A stretch of 49,027 nt of DNA from Bacteroidota bacterium (GCA_030698405.1 JAUYMU010000115.1:1-49027), one strand, 5' to 3'. Positions 15,703 to 25,408 are shown, counted from the first letter of the stretch. Notes: generated from the letters alone by a model not told the origin. Program-made: numbers and translations.

Positions 15703-17817
15703 ATGGTAAAACTGCATGACCTCATAGACGTAAGATTGTTTCAGACCATGCTTGACCGCCTCAATGAAATATATTCTTTCCCTGCTTACCTCCTCGATTT
15801 CGATGGCAATATGCTGACAAACAGCACACAACAGGATATCTGCACGAAATTTCACTGTTTTCATCACCAATTCGAATGTATTGAAAAAAAACGATCGGTT
15901 ACCGAACCGAATAACGGAAACAATCAGGCGGTTGTTAATCGTTGTCCGCATGGTATGAATAATTGCTTCTCCCCGATTGTTATTGACGGGAAACATTTGG
16001 GCAACTTTTTAACCGCACCGTTTTTTACTGAAAAACCAGATTTGAAATTTTTCAGGGAACAGGCAACCAACCAGGGATTCGAAATTGCAGATTATTTAAA
16101 CGAACTTGAAAAAGTGCCGGTGTGGTCGCCTGAACAACTTGATAAACATCTTTCTGTAATCAATAATTTGATTGAAATGTTGGCAAACGCTTCTGCCAAA
16201 GAATTGAAGGAAAAATCAAGCAACAGAGGAAATCATGAAAATGAAACGAATTACCGGTTGATGTTCGAAAATGTCGCCCAGGGTTTTGCTTCCCATAAAA
16301 TTATACTGGATGAAAGTGGCCTGCCAGTAGATTATGAATATCTTTCAGTAAATCCATCATTTGAAAAACTAACCGGACTGAAAGCCAGTAATGTTATCGG
16401 AAAACCGGTAAAAGAAATAATGCCTAATACTGAAAAATACTGGATTGACTTATATGGAAAAGTTGCCCTGACAGGAGAAGCCGTTCAGTATGAAAACTAT
16501 TCAGTTGAATTGGATAAATATTTTGAAGTTTGGGCATTCAGCCCGCGGATTGGTGAATTTGCAACGGTTTTTACAGATATTACCAAACGTAAACGCGACG
16601 AGGAAATACAAAAAGTAATGTATTCCATTTCCAGAGGTACTTCAAAGTCAAATGATTTGGGCGAATTAATTTTGATGATTCAGAACCAGCTGGAGTCACT
16701 TATTGATGTGACCAATTTTTACATCGCACTTTATGATGAAACTTCTGATTCGTTTACTATACCTTATTATTCCGATGAAAAGGACGACATTACAAGCTTC
16801 CCGGCCGGGAAATCGTTGTCGGCTTATGTGATCAATACGAAAATGACACTGCATGGAAAACGGGCTGATGTTGATGCACTTAAACAAGCCGGACTGGTTG
16901 AATCTGTTGGAGAACCATCAGCGGTCTGGCTGGGTCTGCCATTGCTGATAAAAGATAAACCTATCGGAGTTTTTGCTTTGCAAAGCTATGTGGATGAAAA
17001 CGCCTTTACGCCGGAAGATGTAAATATGCTTGAGTTCGTTTCACAACAAATAAGCTCTTCAATTCAGCAGAAGAAAGCGGAACAGGAGATTAAATCGGCA
17101 CTTGAAAAGGCTGAAGAAGGTGATCGGCTGAAAACTTCCTTTTTGGCAAACATGTCGCACGAATTGCGCACCCCGATGAACGGAATAATGGGATTTGCCG
17201 AATTGCTTAATGATGACAATTTATCAAACGAAGACCGGCACGAATTCATTAATGTTATTAACGACAGCAGTCAAAGTTTGCTCGATGTGATTACCAATAT
17301 TGTAGATATTTCGAAAATCGACAGCAGACAAATTCATTTAAAAACAGCTCCATTTAATTTGAACAACCTGCTCGATGAGCTATTAAATTGGTTTTCAGGA
17401 GAAAAGATGGTTAAAGACAAGCCTGAGTTAACTATTGAATTGGTAAAGGAACTTTCAGATCATCAATGCATTGTAGTTTCCGATCAGGCAAAAATCCGTC
17501 ACAGCTTCAAACTTTTGTTAAATAATTCCGGGAAATTTACAAAAAGCGGTTTCATCCGTTTTGGCTATTCGGTTCATGGTAAAAATGTTCGGTTTTTTGT
17601 TCAGGATACCGGAAAAGGAATTGCACCGGAAAAACAATGTTTCATTTTTGAAAAGTTCAGGCAGGAGGATGAAACCCTTTCCAGGAAATACGGTGGTGTT
17701 GGGCTGGGACTGACCATTGCCAAAGGACTTGTTGAATTAATTGGTGGCAAGATCTGGGTTGATTCAGAACCGGAAAAAGGTACAACTGTCTTCTTCGAAA
17801 TTCCAAAAGGACATTAA
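15703..17817 (+). CDS. PocR-PAS-GAF sensor histidine kinase
   Basis: A 704-residue soluble sensor kinase. Residues 1-160 match the PocR sensory domain (LLDFDGNMLTNSTQQDIC, then a Cys-rich stretch). A PAS domain follows at about 180-290, a GAF domain at about 310-450, and a short coiled coil. HisKA has MSHELRTPMNGI with phospho-acceptor His486. The ATPase domain has VQDTGKGIAPE (G1) and GGVGLGLTIAKGLVE (G2). The N-box reads LLLNNSGKFTKSG, so the usual N-A-x-K-F pattern is altered and ATP binding may be modified. It has no receiver, and no response regulator is adjacent. Its stop overlaps the stop of the convergent peptidase gene. PocR domains are thought to bind small organic ligands. Confidence 0.85.
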   Translation: MVKLHDLIDVRLFQTMLDRLNEIYSFPAYLLDFDGNMLTNSTQQDICTKFHCFHHQFECIEKKRSVTEPNNGNNQAVVNRCPHGMNNCFSPIVIDGKHLGNFLTAPFFTEKPDLKFFREQATNQGFEIADYLNELEKVPVWSPEQLDKHLSVINNLIEMLANASAKELKEKSSNRGNHENETNYRLMFENVAQGFASHKIILDESGLPVDYEYLSVNPSFEKLTGLKASNVIGKPVKEIMPNTEKYWIDLYGKVALTGEAVQYENYSVELDKYFEVWAFSPRIGEFATVFTDITKRKRDEEIQKVMYSISRGTSKSNDLGELILMIQNQLESLIDVTNFYIALYDETSDSFTIPYYSDEKDDITSFPAGKSLSAYVINTKMTLHGKRADVDALKQAGLVESVGEPSAVWLGLPLLIKDKPIGVFALQSYVDENAFTPEDVNMLEFVSQQISSSIQQKKAEQEIKSALEKAEEGDRLKTSFLANMSHELRTPMNGIMGFAELLNDDNLSNEDRHEFINVINDSSQSLLDVITNIVDISKIDSRQIHLKTAPFNLNNLLDELLNWFSGEKMVKDKPELTIELVKELSDHQCIVVSDQAKIRHSFKLLLNNSGKFTKSGFIRFGYSVHGKNVRFFVQDTGKGIAPEKQCFIFEKFRQEDETLSRKYGGVGLGLTIAKGLVELIGGKIWVDSEPEKGTTVFFEIPKGH

Positions 17818-19739
17818 TTGACAATCAATTTTTCAACCCTTTTTATGTTTTTGGTTTTAACTTCTATCAGATAAATTCCATTTTTAAGCGTATTGGTTTC
17901 AATGCGCGAGTCCTTCATTTTTAGTATGCCAGTCATAACAGTTCGTCCGTTCAGGTCATAAATCCGGAAGCTTTTTGTTCCTGAAAATTCAGGCAAAATT
18001 ATCCTGATTTTTTTTGTCGCGTATTCCGGAATAATTTGGATTTGTTCTGATTTGGCAATATTCCTTGCCGGAGAAACAATGTCAGCTTTGGCACACAACC
18101 ATTTTTCGGGATCGAAATGAATGGAATCAACTTTTTCTCCGGAAATTACAAACTCCTGATTTTGTTCGGTATTGAACAGCCGCAAATCCTTGAACTGTGT
18201 GTCTTTCCAAACTCTTATCGGCAGGTGCATTTCGAAAAAACTAACTGAAGGATGCGATGCAACCTGACTCACCCTGATTTTTGTCGTCCCCAAATCTCCG
18301 GAACCGGCAAATTCAGTTATGTTGTATTTGGGATAACCTTCTCCATAATACCAGTCGTTGAAGAATTCGGTAAACGAGGTGTCAGCTGCCGCTTCAAGGT
18401 GTTTCACAAATTGATCGTGGGTAGCAAAACCGTTTGCAACCGTCGGATCTTCCAGGTAATTTTTCAGGCTTCTGAAAAACGGCTCGGCCCCCATTTCCCA
18501 GCGCAACATGTGCAACAAATAGGCGCCTTTCGAATACGAAAGCCGTCCGTTAAATATCCGCCCGACATTGGTCGTGTCGGCCACATAAACAGAACCTCCC
18601 GGCGAAGAAGTGATACGTGCAACCTGGTTTTCCTTCCATCTTGGCCAAATAACACCATCAAGTAAATTTTCAAAAACAAGTCCGGTCATGTAGGTGGCAA
18701 AACCTTCGTTCAACCAGATGTCGTGCCAACTCGCCAGCGTAATGTAATTGCCAAACCACTGATGGGCCATTTCGTGGGCAACCAGTTCAAAATCAAGATG
18801 TGTCATAAAACTCATAGTCTGGTGCTCCATTCCCCCACCCCAGCCAAACTGCGCATGTCCGTATTTTTCATCGGCAAACGGATAGGTTATCAGCCTTGAA
18901 TTGAAGAAGGTCATGATATCATGGGTTTCGTTCGATTTTGATTTTGCCGTAGCAAGGTATTCCGGGTAAATGTAATTCAGGATTTCAACCTTGTTTCCAT
19001 CGGGTAAATCCACGAAGTCGGAATAGGTTTCGTAATTGGTAACAGCAATGCCAATAAGGTAAGTCACAATTGGGTAACGGTGTTGCCAGTGCGCTGTTCG
19101 TTTTTCTCCTGAAATGTCATCCAAGATCAGTTTCCCGTTGCTGGCTGCTTTGTATTGGCTCGGACACTTTATGAAAACATCGATCGAATCAATTTTATCC
19201 GCAAGACTTTGTTTGCAAGGCCACCAATCGCGCGCTCCGTATGGTTCCGATAAGGTCCATAATACTGGTACATCATTGTGTTTCGAAACCACGAACGAAC
19301 CGAAACCTGTTTGCGGGGGCGAACCGCGATAAAAAACCTCCACCTGCTGAAAGCTGTTTATTTGTATGTTTGCCGGAAGTGAAATCGTTATTTTATCTGA
19401 TTGATGCTGAAAAACAGCCAATTGTCCTTCAAACAGGATGGAATCGACTATTAGTGCAGAAGCAAGGTCAAAATGAATTTCTGTGATATTTCCCTTCAGG
19501 AATTTAACTTTGGAAAGAACCGATCCTGAAATGTAATTCACCGCCGGATCGACCTCGAAATTCAACCGCTGATAAACCAGATCGTGCGAAGCATAGTCAG
19601 CAGATTCGATAAAAGACAATGATTTCAGATAGGGCCGGCTTTCGCTGAATGCCATTTTATCGTTGAAATCAGGGTCGGAAACCTGTGCCAGTGCATTTTG
19701 AAATGCAGCTATTATGAGCAGAAGTAAAAGCTTTTTCAT
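17814..19739 (-). CDS. M1 family aminopeptidase with T9SS sorting domain
   Basis: A 641-residue exported metallopeptidase. It has a signal peptide (1-18), an M1 N-terminal beta domain, the exopeptidase-type motif GGGMEHQ (in place of GAMEN), and the zinc site HEMAHQWFG with His322, Glu323 and His326. The third ligand is Glu345 in WLNEGFAT. The spacing of the zinc ligands is exactly that of the family. The C-terminal 80 residues (about 560-641) form a type A T9SS sorting domain ending in KLIVN, so the enzyme should be surface-exposed or released. It would cleave N-terminal residues from peptides outside the cell. It converges on the histidine kinase gene, sharing a TTAA at the stops. Confidence 0.9.
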   Translation of the reverse strand: MKKLLLLLIIAAFQNALAQVSDPDFNDKMAFSESRPYLKSLSFIESADYASHDLVYQRLNFEVDPAVNYISGSVLSKVKFLKGNITEIHFDLASALIVDSILFEGQLAVFQHQSDKITISLPANIQINSFQQVEVFYRGSPPQTGFGSFVVSKHNDVPVLWTLSEPYGARDWWPCKQSLADKIDSIDVFIKCPSQYKAASNGKLILDDISGEKRTAHWQHRYPIVTYLIGIAVTNYETYSDFVDLPDGNKVEILNYIYPEYLATAKSKSNETHDIMTFFNSRLITYPFADEKYGHAQFGWGGGMEHQTMSFMTHLDFELVAHEMAHQWFGNYITLASWHDIWLNEGFATYMTGLVFENLLDGVIWPRWKENQVARITSSPGGSVYVADTTNVGRIFNGRLSYSKGAYLLHMLRWEMGAEPFFRSLKNYLEDPTVANGFATHDQFVKHLEAAADTSFTEFFNDWYYGEGYPKYNITEFAGSGDLGTTKIRVSQVASHPSVSFFEMHLPIRVWKDTQFKDLRLFNTEQNQEFVISGEKVDSIHFDPEKWLCAKADIVSPARNIAKSEQIQIIPEYATKKIRIILPEFSGTKSFRIYDLNGRTVMTGILKMKDSRIETNTLKNGIYLIEVKTKNIKRVEKLIVN

Positions 19740-19875
19740 CTAAAACCTGTTGTAATTCACTTTTGGGATTAGTCCAATATTCACCGAACGAATATACAAA
19801 TTAACCATTTAATGTTAATCCTGTCGTTCCAGAAATGGAATCTGGTGTTCGACAAAATTCCCTTTTTGAAAAATA

Positions 19876-20067
19876 AACCACAAAGTGGTTGAATGTGAAT
19901 AGCCCTGAGTGAAACTCAGGGGGTACGGGAAGGATAGTTTTGCAACCCTGCTAAGGGTTGAATTTGTCCATTTCTAAAATTCAACCCTTAGCAGGGTTGT
20001 TGTTCATTATCGCTATTTTAACCCGGATTCTATCCGGGGCTATTAACATTAAATCCCTTCAGGATTT
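19876..20067. repeat. array of five palindromes, REP-like
   Basis: Five consecutive hairpins fill this gene-free gap (19740-20182): 19876-19890 (AACCAC/GTGGTT), 19903-19921 (CCCTGAGT/ACTCAGGG), 19943-19999, 20022-20038 (CCCGGAT/ATCCGGG) and 20051-20067 (AAATCC/GGATTT). The middle one is a perfect 22-bp inverted repeat (19943-19964 with 19978-19999), and each of its arms is itself a palindrome around AACCCT. Three of the others have 3-nt loops. This looks like a composite of dispersed repetitive palindromes. No T-run follows any of them. Confidence 0.7.
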
Positions 20068-20182
20068 CAAAAAAAATGATAAGTGAAAAACTGAAATTAT
20101 CTATTTGGGAATTTTGTAGCACACCCATGGACTCACAATTTAGAGACGAACAAAAAATAAAAAAAATCGTTTAATTTGTATT

Positions 20183-20398
20183 ATGACACAAATATTAAAG
20201 GACATCATAAATTTAAGCGTATCAGAACGCATATTAATGGTTGAAGCCATTTGGGATAGCATTCCAGAAACTGAAGAAACGTTGGGGCTTTCAGATGAAA
20301 CAAAGCAACTATTAGATGAGCGCCTGGCAGCTCATGAGGATAATCCGAATGAAGGTTCTTCCTGGGAAGAAGTTAAATCCCGGATCAGATTAAATTAA
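20183..20398 (+). CDS. orphan addiction-module antitoxin-like protein
   Basis: A 71-residue acidic protein that fits the 'putative addiction module component' family: LSVSERILMVEAIWDSI, then ETKQLLDERLAAHEDNP and GSSWEEVKSRI near the C-terminus. Members normally precede a RelE/ParE-type toxin gene. Here only 71 bp separate it from RNase R, and no toxin frame is present on either strand nearby. The toxin has been lost or lies elsewhere, or this copy serves as a stand-alone regulator. A palindrome array lies immediately upstream. Confidence 0.75.
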   Translation: MTQILKDIINLSVSERILMVEAIWDSIPETEETLGLSDETKQLLDERLAAHEDNPNEGSSWEEVKSRIRLN

Positions 20399-20469
20399 AT
20401 AGATTGTCCAATTAATCAGAGTTCCGAAAATGTTCCCTACCTTTCGTTGAAATTATTTACACATAAACA

Positions 20470-22674
20470 ATGGCAAAGAAAAAAGATAAAAAAGCCAAAT
20501 TGGTTGAAACATTCAATAAACCAAAGCTTAAAAATGCAATCCTCACTATTTATTACGATCAACCCGAACGAACCTACAATTACAAACAAATAGCTGATCT
20601 GCTAAAGATTAAAGATCCCGAAATTATTAAACTTGTTTTTGTTGTGCTTGAAGAGCTTGCCGAAAGCGACAACCTTGAGATGGTTCAACGGGGAAAATAC
20701 AAGCTCAAATCGCGGGGTGGAACTATTTGCGGTATTGTTGATGTTCAAAGACAAGGTTTTGCATACATCACTTCCGAAGAAGTTGAAAAACCGGTATTGG
20801 TCTCAGCCCATAACCTTAACCATGCCATGGATGGCGACAAGGTGAAAGTACATTTGTACGCCATGCATAAAAAGCAACAACCTGAAGGCGAAGTGGTTGA
20901 GATTGTAGAACGTGCCAAAACTACTTTTGTTGGTACTATTTCGAAATCACGAAATTTTTCCTTTTTAATACCTTCAGGAAAATCAGCTTTTGATTTGTTT
21001 ATACCAAATGAAAAGCTGAACGGTGCAAAGGACGGCCAGAAAGCAATTGCGCGGATAACCGAATGGCCGGCACGTTCTAAAAACCCGTTTGGCGAAATTA
21101 TAGAAGTACTGGGCGATGTGGGAAATAACAACACTGAAATGCACGCAATTTTAGCTGAATTCGATCTGCCACTGCGTTTTCCTGAAAATGTACTGAAAGC
21201 AGCCGAAAAAATACCTGATATGGTTCCGGAAAAAGAAATAGAACGCCGCCGCGACATGCGCGGAGTAACCACTTTTACCATTGACCCGCACGATGCCAAA
21301 GATTTTGACGATGCCCTTTCTTTACGCAAACTCGAAAATGGTTTTTGGGAAGTTGGCGTTCACATTGCCGATGTTTCCTACTATGTACATCCCGGATCAA
21401 TTCTCGACGAGGAAGCCTACGACCGCGCCACTTCGGTTTATCTTGTTGACCGTGTGGTTCCGATGTTGCCTGAAAAACTCTCGAACGGAGTATGCTCACT
21501 ACGTCCCAACGAGGACAAGCTTTGCTTTTCAGCTATATTTCAGTTGAACGATGAAGCTGAAATTCAGAAACAATGGTTCGGGCGAACCGTCATCCATTCC
21601 GACAAACGATTTGCCTACGAAGATGCACAGGCGATCATAGAAACCGGCGAAGGCGAACTGAAAGATGAAGTTCTTACCCTGCATCGCCTGGCAGTAAAAA
21701 TGCGCGAAGCCCGTTTCAAAAAGGGATCGCTCGGATTCGAAAGGGTTGAAGTGAAGTTTAACCTTGATGAAAATGGGAAGCCACTTTCGGTCTATTTTAA
21801 GGAAGCCAAAGAAAGCAACCAACTGGTAGAAGAATTTATGTTGTTGGCAAACAAACGGGTAGCCGAATTTATTGGCAATCCTGAAGATCAAAAAACTCCA
21901 CGGACATTTGTTTATCGCATCCACGACAAACCGGATCCTGATAAACTGATGAATTTCAATCATTTCATCCACAAATTTGGGTACGGACTGCAACTTGGAA
22001 CACCCGGACAAATTTCAAAGTCGATGAACCTGCTAATGACCAATGTAAAAGGTAAAAATGAACAGAATGTGATTGAAACGCTCGCCATCCGCACCATGGC
22101 CAAAGCGGCGTATTCGACCCGAAACATTGGCCATTACGGACTTTCATTCGAATATTACACCCATTTTACTTCACCCATCCGCCGCTACCCCGATGTGATG
22201 GTTCACCGTGTACTTGAACGCTATCTTCAGGGCGGAAGAACTGTGAGCGCACCAAAATGGGAGGACATGTGCAAACATTCTTCCGTTATGGAATCAAAAG
22301 CAGCCAATGCCGAGCGGTCTTCCACCAAATACAAGCAGGTGGAGTTTATGCAGGATAAAATCGGCGAAGAATTTTCAGGGGTTATTTCAGGAGTAACCGA
22401 ATGGGGCATTTTTGTTGAACTTGAAAACAAGTGCGAAGGCATGGTTTCGGTAAGTTCGCTTGCTGATGATTTTTACATTTTCGATGAAAAGAATTATTGT
22501 TTGGTTGGTCGGCATTCGCACCAGAAATTTCAGTTGGGCGATGTTGTTAATGTGGAGATTATCAGAGCAAACCTGGAGAAAAAACAACTCGATTTCCGCC
22601 TGATAAAAGAGAATTCTGAAAATAAAAACACGCCAAGGTATTCTTCAGCGCCAATCAAAAGAAGACGGAAATAG
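20470..22674 (+). CDS. rnr: ribonuclease R
   Basis: A 734-residue 3'-5' exoribonuclease of the RNB family. It begins with a Lys-rich tail and a winged-helix-like segment, then cold-shock domains (about 75-210). The RNB catalytic core follows, with the acidic cluster TIDPHDAKDFDDALSL (about 274-289), and a C-terminal S1 domain begins around GEEFSGVISGVTEWGIFVEL. It degrades structured RNA and takes part in RNA quality control. The length fits the family. Downstream genes have their own promoter. Confidence 0.95.
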   Translation: MAKKKDKKAKLVETFNKPKLKNAILTIYYDQPERTYNYKQIADLLKIKDPEIIKLVFVVLEELAESDNLEMVQRGKYKLKSRGGTICGIVDVQRQGFAYITSEEVEKPVLVSAHNLNHAMDGDKVKVHLYAMHKKQQPEGEVVEIVERAKTTFVGTISKSRNFSFLIPSGKSAFDLFIPNEKLNGAKDGQKAIARITEWPARSKNPFGEIIEVLGDVGNNNTEMHAILAEFDLPLRFPENVLKAAEKIPDMVPEKEIERRRDMRGVTTFTIDPHDAKDFDDALSLRKLENGFWEVGVHIADVSYYVHPGSILDEEAYDRATSVYLVDRVVPMLPEKLSNGVCSLRPNEDKLCFSAIFQLNDEAEIQKQWFGRTVIHSDKRFAYEDAQAIIETGEGELKDEVLTLHRLAVKMREARFKKGSLGFERVEVKFNLDENGKPLSVYFKEAKESNQLVEEFMLLANKRVAEFIGNPEDQKTPRTFVYRIHDKPDPDKLMNFNHFIHKFGYGLQLGTPGQISKSMNLLMTNVKGKNEQNVIETLAIRTMAKAAYSTRNIGHYGLSFEYYTHFTSPIRRYPDVMVHRVLERYLQGGRTVSAPKWEDMCKHSSVMESKAANAERSSTKYKQVEFMQDKIGEEFSGVISGVTEWGIFVELENKCEGMVSVSSLADDFYIFDEKNYCLVGRHSHQKFQLGDVVNVEIIRANLEKKQLDFRLIKENSENKNTPRYSSAPIKRRRK

Positions 22675-22748
22675 AAGAACTTTGAATTTCAGCGATTATC
22701 AATGTATATCCAGATTATATCCATTGTTTCATTTTCAGGAATTAACCT

Positions 22749-22756
22749 TATATTTG
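22749..22756 (+). promoter_or_regulatory. TAnnTTTG promoter box of the TetR gene
   Basis: TATATTTG matches the Bacteroidota -7 consensus, with TTG about 22 bp upstream at 22724-22726. It lies 25 bp before the ATG at 22781, which decides that start over the longer frame from 22682. Confidence 0.6.
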
Positions 22757-22780
22757 TTTCCTGAAAAAAAACCTATTGTT

Positions 22781-23386
22781 ATGGCGATGAATTTTGAAAA
22801 CGGAACGAACAAAAAAGATGCAAACCGTGAAAGCATCCTGAAAATTGCTCAGGAAATATTCAGCAAATACGGTTATAAAAAAACAACGCTCGACGATATC
22901 GCCAACGCTGTTCGTAAAGGAAAAAGCTCACTTTACTATTATTTCACGAGCAAGGAAGATCTTTTTCAGGCAGTAATACAAAAAGAAGTGGATTTGCTGC
23001 GCAAAGAACTCGACATTGTGGTAAACCGCAATACCGATCCGGTTGACAAACTACGTGATTACATTCTTACAAAGCTGACCACTTTCAGGGGAATGGCCAA
23101 TTTTTACAATGCGCTCGAAAACGATGTGACTGCCATCGAGTTTATCGAGAACATAAAACACCGACATCAGCAGGAAGAAATCAGGATGATAAAACGAATC
23201 CTGATTGAAGGTGTCCGCAAAAATATTTTCGAAGTGTATGACCTTACCCTGGCCGCCATTGGGATTACCACCGCTATAAAAGGGCTTGAAATGCCATTGG
23301 CTGCAGGCGATTACAGCAAGGTAAACCTCGAACAAAGTGTTGACAACATCGTGAAAATTCTTTGTTACGGTGTGATGAAACGGTAG
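22781..23386 (+). CDS. TetR/AcrR family transcriptional regulator
   Basis: A 201-residue regulator. The N-terminal helix-turn-helix reads ILKIAQEIFSKYGYKKTTLDD and continues IANAVRKGKSSLYYYFTSKEDLF, which is the classical TetR pattern. The C-terminal helical domain (about 70-200) would bind an unknown ligand. The start is set at 22781, since the upstream extension contains a promoter box. Nearby genes encode an LpxH-like hydrolase and a glycosyltransferase, so regulation of an envelope-lipid function is possible. Confidence 0.85.
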   Translation: MAMNFENGTNKKDANRESILKIAQEIFSKYGYKKTTLDDIANAVRKGKSSLYYYFTSKEDLFQAVIQKEVDLLRKELDIVVNRNTDPVDKLRDYILTKLTTFRGMANFYNALENDVTAIEFIENIKHRHQQEEIRMIKRILIEGVRKNIFEVYDLTLAAIGITTAIKGLEMPLAAGDYSKVNLEQSVDNIVKILCYGVMKR

Positions 23387-23483
23387 AAACTCTGAGCGTA
23401 AAGTTTAATCAAAAATTTACTGTATAGCAATCGTAATGTAATAGAAAAGAGGCTACTTGCATCCGAATAAATCAATATTCGAT

Positions 23484-24338
23484 ATGCAGGAAGCTATCCG
23501 GAAATTAGATATTTCAGTTATTTCAGACGTACATCTGGCCACTCTTGCCAGCAAAGCCAAACACCTTCTTAAATACTTAAAATCGATACAACCCAAAACA
23601 CTGGTTTTGAATGGCGACATCATCGATTCGTGGCGGTTTAGCCGGAGTTATTTTCCGAAAGCCCATTTAAAAGTGATCCGTCAGTTGGTGAAAATGATCG
23701 AAAAAGGTGTTCAGGTGGTTTATATTACAGGCAACCACGACGATGTTTTCCGAAAGTTCAACAATACCCGGTTGGGCAATTTCAGCATTGTCAACCAGCT
23801 TGAGCTGACAATCAAAAAACAAAAAATATGGATTTTTCATGGCGATGTTTTCGATAACATCATCCATCATTCGCCCTGGCTGGCCAAATTCGGTGCTGCA
23901 GCTTATGGATTTCTGACAGGATTCAACCGATTTCTGAATTTGATACTGAAAATCTTCGGTGGTAAAGATATGATCCTGTATAAATCGATGAAAGACCGGA
24001 TATCGAAAGAGAAGAAAGTACTTTCCAATTTTGAACTTGCCATCGCCAATGCCGCTCTCAGTAAAGAAATTGATCTGGTTATTTGTGGTCACACCCATAT
24101 TCCGGTTGATAAAACCATAACTACCGAAAAAGGAACAGTAAGGTACATCAACTGTGGCGACTGGGTTGAACACTTTTCGGCGGCCGAATGCATCAATGGA
24201 AACTGGACACTGAACTATTTCAATTCAGATCAGGAGGACGAGGAGTCAGAGCTACCCGGCGACGAACTTTATATACCTGATAAAAATCAGATGTACCGAT
24301 CCATTTTGGAAGAATTGAAAATTGCCAGCTTCTTTTAA
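23484..24338 (+). CDS. LpxH-like calcineurin-fold metallophosphoesterase
   Basis: A 284-residue cytoplasmic metallophosphoesterase without a signal peptide. Metal-binding motifs occur in order: ISDVHL, NGDIID, ITGNHDDVFR, FHGDVFD and CGHTHIP. The order and the R after GNHDD match the UDP-2,3-diacylglucosamine diphosphatase (LpxH) family of lipid A synthesis, although Bacteroidota carry several such paralogs and this one could have a different substrate. I use ATG 23484 rather than TTG 23457. The glycosyltransferase starts 8 bp downstream, so the two are co-transcribed. Confidence 0.8.
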   Translation: MQEAIRKLDISVISDVHLATLASKAKHLLKYLKSIQPKTLVLNGDIIDSWRFSRSYFPKAHLKVIRQLVKMIEKGVQVVYITGNHDDVFRKFNNTRLGNFSIVNQLELTIKKQKIWIFHGDVFDNIIHHSPWLAKFGAAAYGFLTGFNRFLNLILKIFGGKDMILYKSMKDRISKEKKVLSNFELAIANAALSKEIDLVICGHTHIPVDKTITTEKGTVRYINCGDWVEHFSAAECINGNWTLNYFNSDQEDEESELPGDELYIPDKNQMYRSILEELKIASFF

Positions 24339-24346
24339 TTATCAGG

Positions 24347-25330
24347 ATGAAGATTCTTTACGCCATTCAGGGAACCGGAAACGGGCATCTGGCCAGGGCA
24401 ACCGAAATTGTTCCTATTTTGAAATCGATGGCCGATACCGATGTTCTGGTAAGTGGCACACAAGCCGATTTGAAAGTACCCTTCAATATCGACTATCGTT
24501 TTCCCGGCTTAAGTTTTATAGTTGGACAAAAAGGAGGAGTTGACATTCGGGAAACCATCAGGAGAATATCTTTCATACAATTTTTTCGTGACATCCGGAA
24601 TTTACCGGTCGAAAATTACGATCTGGTGATCAGTGATTTTGAACCGGTATCAGCATGGGCATGTCGGCTCCGACGAAAGAACTGTATTGGGCTTAGTCAC
24701 CAGAATGCTGTTTTGCATCCTTCAGCGCCAAAACCCGAATTCAACGATATTTTTGGCAAACTTATTCTTAAGCATTATTGCCCAACAAAGTTTCAATACG
24801 GTTTCAATTTTAAACCCTTCCTTCCTTGTATTTTCCCTCCTGTCATTCGTCCTGACATCCGAAATGCCGAACCGACTGTAAAGCCACACTTCACAGTTTA
24901 TTTACCCGCTTACAGCGATGAGCAGATTCAGGATGTTTTTTCCCAAATTCAGGATACAGAATGGCAGGTTTTTTCCAAACATTCAACGCAAAAATATAAA
25001 CTCGGAAACATTCTGTTTCAACCCGTTTCGCTCGATGGTTTTACCGAAAGTTTTCTTAGTTGTACCGGTTTAATTTGTACCGCTGGTTTCGAAGGCCCTG
25101 CTGAAGCGATATTCCTTGGTAAAAAGCTATGTGTTATTCCCATGAAAGGACAATATGAGCAATTTTGCAATGCGGCTTACCTGAAATCAATGGGAATAAA
25201 AGTACTTGATCATTTCAGCAATTCGGCGCCCGAACTAACTGATTGGATTAAGAATTCGACAGTACTTCAGGTCAGTTTCCCTGATATTACCGAAGAAATA
25301 CTCGAAGAAATACTGTTAAAGCATGGATAA
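24347..25330 (+). CDS. MurG-like GT-B glycosyltransferase
   Basis: A 327-residue protein of the GT-B fold. It starts with KILYAIQGTGNGHLARATEI, the glycine-rich N-terminal motif of MurG-like and related UDP-sugar transferases. The C-terminal half has a donor-site segment ICTAGFEGPAEAIFLGKK and PMKGQYEQFCNA. The family acts on envelope lipids or glycans, but the acceptor is unknown. It is the second gene after the LpxH-like hydrolase, with an 8-bp gap, suggesting joint work on a lipid-linked substrate. Confidence 0.75.
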   Translation: MKILYAIQGTGNGHLARATEIVPILKSMADTDVLVSGTQADLKVPFNIDYRFPGLSFIVGQKGGVDIRETIRRISFIQFFRDIRNLPVENYDLVISDFEPVSAWACRLRRKNCIGLSHQNAVLHPSAPKPEFNDIFGKLILKHYCPTKFQYGFNFKPFLPCIFPPVIRPDIRNAEPTVKPHFTVYLPAYSDEQIQDVFSQIQDTEWQVFSKHSTQKYKLGNILFQPVSLDGFTESFLSCTGLICTAGFEGPAEAIFLGKKLCVIPMKGQYEQFCNAAYLKSMGIKVLDHFSNSAPELTDWIKNSTVLQVSFPDITEEILEEILLKHG

Positions 25331-25383
25331 ATTTATTATTCTAACTGTATTTTTTTGCTAACATTTCTGTAATTCCTACCCGA

Positions 25384-25391
25384 TACTTTTG
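25384..25391 (+). promoter_or_regulatory. candidate TAnnTTTG box before the TonB receptor
   Basis: TACTTTTG matches the -7 consensus and lies 17 bp before the ATG at 25409. The nearest TTTG upstream is at 25354-25357, a longer spacing than usual, so this is tentative. Confidence 0.35.
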
Positions 25392-25408
25392 CCGATAAAA
25401 TTTGACAG

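Noticed and set aside
20745-21329. 194-codon antisense frame in the RNase R gene
   Set aside because: Ser-rich translation opposite a conserved gene, with no start signal and no recognisable domain.
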